A stretch of DNA of 64,000 nt from Bretschneidera sinensis (lineage: Eukaryota > Streptophyta > Magnoliopsida > Brassicales > Akaniaceae): contig CM043705.1 of the NCBI GenBank assembly GCA_023935145.1, forward strand, positions 89,500,084 through 89,564,083. Direction: 5' to 3'. Position numbers and translations under genes: made by a program. Shown in pieces: positions 57,322-64,000 of this stretch (its first letter is position 1; every line of letters begins with the position of its first letter). The notes under the pieces were generated by a model that saw only the letters and a program-made list of their open reading frames with translations, was not told where the DNA came from and did not search any database.

Positions 57322-59901
57322 ATGCACGGACTTCGATCCCGACATTCGGAATTCTTTTCCCTTGATCCCGAGCTTGAACGGACCATCCGACAAAGGCTTA
57401 GGGACAACTTTGAGGAGAACAAAGGAGAAATCGGGAACGAAACACAAATGGCGGAACAGCTCGAGAACCAGCAACCACCTGCATGAGTTCCAATGAAGCA
57501 ATCCTTCATCCCTCGGAACATCGATCAACCATCATGCATCGCATATCAACCTGAGGCAGCGGGAAATTATTACATATCTCCGCAAATCTTGAATGCCTTG
57601 ATGCATTTTAGGGGAACTCCTAATGAAGATCCACACTTACATCTCCGAGAATTTTTTGATCTTTGCAAGTTCCAGCACATACAAGGACTAGACCAAAAAG
57701 GAATAAGGTTAATTCTATTCCCTTTTTCCTTGAAAGATAATGCTAAACTTTGGTATAATTCCTTGCCTGCAGTTTCCATCCACACTTGGGAGGAGTTAGC
57801 AAGCAAATTCTTGAAGAAATTTTTTTCAGCCCAAAAGACAAGGCAGATTAGGAAGGAGATTCAATCATTCCAACAGAGGGATGGTAACCTTTTTTTCGAG
57901 GCATGGGGACACTTTAATGAGCTGCTACTTAAATGTCCACATCACAACTTACCTCAAGATGAGCTGGTCCTGGCTTTCTATGAAGGTTTGAGTGGCATAA
58001 ATCAAAGTATAGTGGATTCCGGTTGTGGAGGTATGCTGATGGAGAAGACTAGTGAAGAAGCCATGGAGCTGTTTGAGACTTTAAGTGAGCACACCCAGCA
58101 ATTCTCCTCGAGAGGGAGACAAGGAGTAAAGAGCAAGGGCATGTATGAAGTTAACTTACTCGGTGGAATTCCAACTCAGATAGATGGAATGGAGAGGAAA
58201 CTAGATATGCTTGTAAAAGCCATGACTGCTCAGAACACCTCACCGATTCCACAAGTCACACAACGCAAGGTATGTGCATTATGTTCTAAATTTGATCACA
58301 CTACTGAGACCTGCCATTTGTATTCATCTACAGATCCCGAGCAAGTGAACTATGTGGGATCGAACAATGCATATGCAAATACATACAACCCTGAATGGCG
58401 GAACCACCCCAACCTCTCATGGAGCAACAATCAAAGCAACTTGAATCTTCAAGGGCAACAAGGGAACTGTCATTTAGCAGCCCAACCAGTTCCAGAACCC
58501 AAGAAGGATGATCTAGAAAGTCTTGTAAAACAATTGGCCACTCAGCAACAACAACTAATGGCAACATTGATAACTTCACAAGATCAGCAAAGACAAACAA
58601 TTGCAAAGCATGAGCAAACCATCCAAAGGCTGGAAGTACAAATGGGGCAATTGGCTAAGGAGTTAAGTGGAAGACAGCAAGAAGAACTTCCTGCACAAAC
58701 ACTACCAAATCCAAGAGGACATCAGCAGCTGAAATCCTTTACAACTCTCCGGAATGGGAAGATCATAGGAGTTAATAAGCCAGCTCAAGCATCTCAAGCA
58801 TCTCAAGATAAGCCATCCACATCCAAGGTAAGTGAAGTAGAAAAGTGGAATGCACCACCCTTCCCTCAAAGGTTAGTAACACCAAAGAAAGATAAATTGT
58901 TTGATATCTTTGAAACTTTGAGAAAAGTAGAAATTAACATTCCCTTATTAGATGCAATTAAACAAATCCCTTCCTATGCTAAATTTTTAAAAGATTGTTG
59001 CACTAATAAAAGAAAGTTTCAAGAACATGAAACAGTGGCTCTAACTGAAGAGGTAAGTGCGATTTTGTTAAGAAAACTACCACCAAAACTAAAAGATCCG
59101 GGTAGTTTTACTGTTCCCTGTAGGATAGGTGATCAGTTGTTTGAGAAAGCATTACTAGATTTAGGAGCAAGTGTCAATTTGCTACCATACACAGTAGTTG
59201 AAAAGCTAGATTTGGGGGAGCTTCAACCAACCTCTATCACTTTGCAATTGGCAGATAGAAGCATCAAAAGACCTAGAGGTATACTTGAAGATGTATTAGT
59301 AAAGGTAGGAGAGTTTATTTTGCCTGCTGACTTCATTGTGTTAGATATGGAAGAATGCCCTATGCCATTACCTCTGCCCATCATCTTAGGAAGACCCTTC
59401 ATGAGGACGGCTGATACAATAATTAATGTAAAAAAGGGTATTGTAAGTATGACGGTAAATGGTGAGACAATAGAATTTAAGATATTTGATGCAATGAAAT
59501 TACCCCAAGATGATAATGATGATGAATGTTTTAATGAATTTATTTTGCAAAGTGCTATCAAGCAAGCTTTTCAGGTCTATCACATTGATCCATTGGAGGC
59601 CGCCCTCACCCATAGCTTCACAGGACCTGATATTGAGCCAGCATTAGAAACTGTCTATGATGACATTCTTGAAGCCGTGCACCTCCTTGAAGCCTCTCCA
59701 AAGTATCCAAGTAAGTTCACTCCTCCATTTGAAAATCTTGAGCATACTAATACTACTTTTCTCTCATCTATTGTCCAGGCACCAAACTTAGAATTGCAGC
59801 AGTTGCCTACAAGAAATCAAACCTTCACAGTACATGGACACAAAGTCACACCACACTCAAAAATTATAGTGCAACCAAGGGATGAAGATTTAACACCCTA
59901 A
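57322..59901 (+). pseudogene. Athila-like gag-protease gene with one in-frame stop
   Basis: The frame opens at ATG 57322 and is interrupted by one TGA at 57484-57486. It continues from 57493 for 802 residues to 59901. Numbered from 57493, Gag (PF03732 type) covers about residues 50-160, with WYNSLPAVSIHTWEELASKF and FLKKFFSAQK. A CCHC knuckle CALCSKFDHTTETC begins at residue 261. The aspartic protease has DLGASVNLLP with catalytic Asp556, then LADRSIKRPRGILEDVLVKV and IILGRPFMRT. DLGA replaces the common D-S/T-G, as often in Athila. The frame stops where reverse transcriptase would start. Translation could still start at 57493, so function is possible. Confidence 0.88.
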
Positions 59902-61635
59902 ATGGTTCAGTATGCAACAGCAACCAGAGCACCTAAGCCACATGCAGTGACTTTTAAGTACTCTTTGCCAAAAGACTAAATGATGAAGCTACTATAGAGA
60001 GCAGTTGAGCAGTTCAGACTTTGATAAACGTGTAGCTCAAGTGCCTCTATTGAGGTCAGTGGCAGTAAGACCCCTGAGTACGCACTCTCTACCACAAGTG
60101 CGATCGAGCGCACTTCACAGTGCGATCGAGCGCACATTGGACAGCAACTTACCATGATGCCTAAACTGTCAACCTCCACCTCCTGCACACGGTTCCTTCT
60201 CGACTGCACCACTTGGGGACCAGCAGTGAGAGGGTACCACGTCTGGCTGAAGACGTTAAACGTAGTGCTCATGGGAGGCACCCCACAGCTTATCCTTTTA
60301 TTTTTATTATTTTACGTATTTATTGTTATTTATTTATTACTTCTTGTTTTCCTGTATTACATTAGTTTTTTTTTTTTTTAGGGACAATGTGTGCATCCGT
60401 TCAAGTTTGGGGGTACGCTATAAGCTATACCGACCTAGCTAGTTCTCCATCTCCCAGGTCAGCTCTTTCCTTGTTATTCACACATTGGGGATAATGTGCA
60501 ATTTAAGTTTGGGGGTATGGGGACACATTCACACACTCACTATGTCCCACATTTTTTTGTTTGTTGTTATTGTTTTGTTATTATTTTCATAGATAAATGC
60601 TTGTTCATTATGTCCAATAAACTTTTTATGATCTAAACAAAATGTTATGATTTGTCTTCATCAGTGAGCTTAACACTTTGAACATATAGGTCAATAAACA
60701 AGTTTTGAACCTAGATCACTGCCCTTTTGGCATTTAAGAATTCACAAGTTTAACTTGAACTATCACGAGCACATTAGCACATAGCTGTGTGGGGTATGAC
60801 ATGTTATTTGGATTGGTATGTTTCTTTTGCTTGACTATGAACTAGATGACCTATTAGATTGACATTTTGGCATATAAAAATAGAAAAGATTGATTCGTGC
60901 TCAAAAAGAAAAAAATGCTCCTAATGATCAATAAAAACAAATCTTCCGCTGAGTAACTGGCCCTCTTGCCTCAGTAAGCATTGAGTGTCACGTCAAAAGG
61001 TGGAAAATCTTAAGTGATCATTAAAAAGGAATTTTTTGCTGAGTAACTGGCCCTCTTGCCTCAGTAAGCATTGAGTGTCACGTCAAAAGGTGGAAATTCT
61101 AAATGGTAGCATAAAAATCAGTTAGTTTCGTAGCCTTGTTGACTCGAGCCAGTAAGTCCTTAGGGGTGTCTTTACACCTAATACCCTAAAACCATCTGGT
61201 TTGGGAGTCATTGGCTAAACACTCGTTACACGAGTCAACAAGAAAGCTTAAGGGAACTAACCTGGCAAAAATCTCGCAAATAAAAGACTATGTCATATTT
61301 GTTGACTCTAATAGGAAGTTTGGTGAATCTTGAGTCATCGAAACACTACCCATTTGAATATCTTGGAAACTCAATCTTTTATGTTCTAGTCACCACACAC
61401 CAAAGTCAAACTTGTGATATCTTAAAATACCTCATGAATATGATTTACGTTCAAAACTCTTATTCATTGCAGATATATGTTTACACTTGTTAAGCTTGCT
61501 CATGAATGCGCATCATAGTTTTGTGTAAAATCTATATTTTTGATTGACACTATGAACATTGGATTTATCTATATTTTCGTTTTAGTTTTTAATTTAGTAT
61601 TGCTAAGGGACTAGCAATATGTAAGTTTGGGGGTG
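59902..61635 (+). other. Post-gag region of Athila-like element
   Basis: No reverse transcriptase or integrase is present. A relic of the post-pol region, WLKTLNVVLMGGTP, is read near 60245-60290. Two GCGATCGAGCGCAC motifs lie at 60100-60134. Three AAGTTTGGGGGTA-like purine tracts lie at about 60402, 60506 and 61623. Confidence 0.75.
60920..61100. repeat. 90-bp tandem duplication
   Basis: Two units, shifted by 90 bases, contain GCTGAGTAACTGGCCCTCTT and TCACGTCAAAAGGTGGAAA. Confidence 0.9.
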
Positions 61636-63004
61636 TGATAGACGCTTAAATATACATATTTAAGCCCCCTTATTTACACTTGTTAGATCATTTATTATGT
61701 TAATTTGGTATCTTTTACTCCATTTGTGTGTTTTACATGTTTTTGTAGGGTCTTGGAGAAAAAGAAGCAGTTTTGGCACTTTAAGGAAGAAATCTAGAAG
61801 CCCTGGAGCACTTTCTGGACAAAGGGCGATCGAGCGCACATGCAATGCGATCGAGCGCACATACGATCGTGCGCACACTTGTAGGATCGAGTGCACACTG
61901 CGATCGAGCGCAAAGACACATGCGATCGAGCGCAAATGTACAGGCGTGAATAGTAAACTGCATAATCCTATTTTGGAAATAACCCTATTTTGGAAATAAC
62001 TCTATTTTGGAAATAAAGGAGTTTTGTGTTTTAGGAAAGTTTAGAAACTCATGAGTCTATTAGGACTTCTCAAAGACCTATAAATACACTTGTAAACTCA
62101 CACACAAAAACACACCTTAGATAGTAAACACTTTTCTCTTTTCTTTTACTTGGAGTGGAGAGCTTGGGAGAGAATTGACGCCTCTTCTCTCGGGTTTATT
62201 CTTCTCCCTTATGTTTTGTTTAATTATGTTTACTTCAGTTAGTATGTGTAACTAACTCTCTTATAGGGCTCGATTGAAGCCCTAGTTATGCATTCCCATA
62301 TTTTTATTCATTGATTAAATCTTTGCATAGCTTTTTATGTTACTTAACTTGATTAACACCTGTGCTTATTTAAATTCCTCATATGTATGTGTAAGGCCAA
62401 CGTATGCATGTGGTATGGATGGGTTAGTTAGATCAATTTGGATGACCGAGTCCTGGGTCTAACATTAGTAACAAGGGACCATCTTATCCGGATACCCGGG
62501 TTAATCAACATGGGAAACCGGGAGTAGATACCATGCCCTAGGTCTCATGTGGTTGTCGATTTCCACAGTACCTATGTTTTCTTAAGGAACAACTCAAGCA
62601 GATACCATGCTAAATCCCTTAAGAAAGAAAAGAGTTAGAGTAGATACCATGCCTAACTCGTTGCTTAGGGAAATCAATAGCTTAAGGAGTAGATACCATG
62701 CCCTTAGGTTGGCAACCAATAGGTACACATAATAAGGCTAGAGTACTGATACCTTATACAAAATCGGGAATGTATGACTAGTGGTAGATATCAAAGCCCT
62801 ATGTCTTTATTATTATCAAATCACCCTTCAGTTTATTATTTCTATCTTTTTACATTGCAAATATAATTCTAAATCGAACTTTACCAATCCCTGTGGAGAT
62901 GATCTTGCATTCGCACACTATGCTACATTTTTGACCTTGTGCACTTGCAAGTAAAACAAAGTACGATTATTCACCTATTTATTTAGGTATATTTTCGCAC
63001 AACA
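61636..63004 (+). repeat. Athila-like 3' LTR
   Basis: 1369 bases, the same length as the 5' LTR, with about 20 substitutions. The motif cluster recurs at 61826-61935; the fourth copy has T for C. Confidence 0.93.
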
Positions 63005-63009
63005 GCTGA

Positions 63010-63308
63010 CATACCTTCAGGCCCAATTTCTGACTCCACAGCACCAACTGGATCTGTTGCCTTCTTTTCTTTAGGAATTTTACTAGCCTGGAAACTACAG
63101 TTTCCATCTGAATGCCCCATAACTTTACACCTTTTACAGAACCTAGGAAGGTTCTCAAAAGTGGCTTTCTGCTCAATAGTTCTACCTCCTGGTTGATTGA
63201 TAACTACTCAGTGCTTCACCTCTTTTGTAACATCAATCTCTACAAGGATCCTTGCATTGGAAATCCTTTTTTTTTTTTTAGGTAAGTTTTTCAGCATACA
63301 ATGGTTTA
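63010..63308 (-). pseudogene. LINE ORF1 fragment with zinc knuckle
   Basis: The minus-strand frame reads PRFCKRCKVMGHSDGNC (CX2CX4HX4C knuckle) after RISNARILVEIDV, the pattern of plant LINE ORF1 with a DUF4283-type domain. One stop lies in between (KH*VV). ORF1 proteins bind element RNA. Confidence 0.78.
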
Positions 63309-64000
63309 TGTTATCACGATTATCTACCTAAATAAATATGCGAATAATCGTACTAGTTTTACTTGCAAGTGCACAAGGTCAATGGTAGCATAGTGTACAA
63401 GTGCGAGATCATTTCCATAGGGATTGGTCAATTTCAATTTAGAATTAGTTTCTTTCAAAGTAAAAAGAGAAATACTGTTGAGTGTGAGTGAATAATAATG
63501 AGAACATAGGACTACGATATCCACCACTAATTATACTTTCCCACTAAATAAGGTGCCAATGCTCTAGTCTTGTCATGAATATTTAATGGTTGCCAACCTA
63601 AGGGCTTGGTCTACACCTTAGGCTATTGATCTCCCTATGTAACGAGTTAGGCATGGTGTATACTCTAACTTTTTTCTCTTTTAAGGGATTCAACATGGGT
63701 GTATACTGAGTTGTTTCTTAAGAGAGCATAAGGACTGTGGAGATCGGCAACCACACGGGACCTAGGGTTTGGTCCGCTCCTGGTTTCCCATATTGATTAA
63801 CCCGAGAATTCGGTGTGGATATCTCTTGTTACTAATGTTGAACCCAGGACTCGGTCATCCAAATTGATTCAACTAACAAATCCATACCATATGCATACGT
63901 TGATCAGACACACACATAAGAGGAATTTAAATACAAATAGGTATTAACCAAGTTAAACATTCTAACAAGGCTATAGCAAAGGTAATCAATGAATAAACAT
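63309..64000 (-). repeat. LTR of a related Athila-like element, minus strand, cut by window edge
   Basis: It starts TGTTATCACG on the plus strand. It matches the reverse complement of the LTR ends at 57059 and 63004, with ACCTAAATAAATA, TTTTACTTGCAAGTGCACAA and AGGCATGGTGTATACTC visible. It is more diverged than the two LTRs are from each other. It interrupts LINE ORF1. Confidence 0.85.

Larger units (their letters stand above)
55686..63009 (+). mobile_element. Young Athila-like gypsy element with gag-protease only
   Basis: The target duplication GCTGA is perfect at 55686-55690 and 63005-63009. The element proper is 55691-63004. LTRs of 1369 bases each (55691-57059, 61636-63004) start TGATAGACGC and end CGCACAACA. 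The primer site is TTTTTGGCGCCGTTGCCGGG at 57062, the Athila/Tat kind, and the polypurine tract is AAGTTTGGGGGTG before 61636. I counted about 20 differences between the LTRs (about 1.4 percent). Only gag and protease are encoded; reverse transcriptase, RNase H and integrase are absent. The element must therefore be moved by enzymes of a relative, as in TR-GAG elements. Confidence 0.93.
51860..63308 (-). mobile_element. L1-type LINE, minus strand, split by an LTR element
   Basis: On the minus strand the order is ORF1 zinc knuckle, endonuclease, reverse transcriptase, zf-RVT, 3' UTR and a short A-run (plus-strand T8 at about 51858-51866). The part 63005-63308 and the part 51860-55690 are one element, separated by the Athila-like insertion with target duplication GCTGA. 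ORF1 upstream of 63308 is cut off by another LTR. Several in-frame stops show it is dead. Confidence 0.9.

Noticed and set aside
57065..57496. 143-codon open frame in the Athila-like leader
   Set aside because: It overlaps the true gag frame in another phase and begins in the primer-binding site region. No family is recognised.

Overview
The window is nuclear DNA from a flowering plant, most likely a woody eudicot (the exact taxon cannot be fixed from the sequence). The signs are spliced genes with AT-rich introns, a plant-type carboxylesterase pair, a plant CCR4-NOT subunit gene, and dense plant transposable elements of nearly every class: Ty1/copia, Ty3/gypsy of Athila-like and Tat-like type, L1-type LINE, CACTA, hAT and small non-autonomous elements. 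There are three apparently functional host genes. Everything else is element sequence, relics or AT-rich spacer.

Layout. 1-4872: 3' part of a decayed copia element. 5279-11358 and 23021-29180: two directly repeated copies (A and B, about 6.1 kb each) of one block holding a carboxylesterase gene and a relic plant-mobile-domain gene. 11359-23020: a CACTA (En/Spm-type) transposon lying exactly between the two copies; its right terminus is intact, its left terminus is missing, and both of its genes are broken. 29297-31315: a non-autonomous hAT element with a perfect 8-bp target duplication, carrying an antisense piece of a ribosomal protein S3a gene. 31552-50610: a 12-exon CNOT11 gene (432 residues); intron 1 is GC-AG, and intron 2 is 11.8 kb and filled with LTR elements (a 1.55-kb minus-strand TRIM, a minus-strand Tat-like gypsy with an opposite-strand extra gene, and a small copia-type derivative). 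51860-63308: a minus-strand LINE split by a young 7.3-kb Athila-like element (55691-63004, 5-bp target duplication GCTGA, two 1369-bp LTRs) that keeps gag and protease but no reverse transcriptase or integrase. 63309-64000: an LTR of a related element in the opposite orientation.

The most notable signals are: (1) a tandem gene duplication whose junction is a one-ended CACTA element, suggesting transposon-linked duplication; (2) a 14-base CpG-rich motif around GCGATCGAGCGCAC, clustered six times in each LTR of the Athila-like element and again on both sides of its gag-protease gene; (3) capture of an RPS3a exon by a hAT element that sits in the CNOT11 promoter; (4) an antisense extra gene and a 54-bp minisatellite in the gypsy element inside CNOT11 intron 2. 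The two carboxylesterases are both intact but differ at seven residues plus a two-serine length change and in 5' leader length, so they may be diverging. All coordinates were read by eye; no alignment or database search was run.
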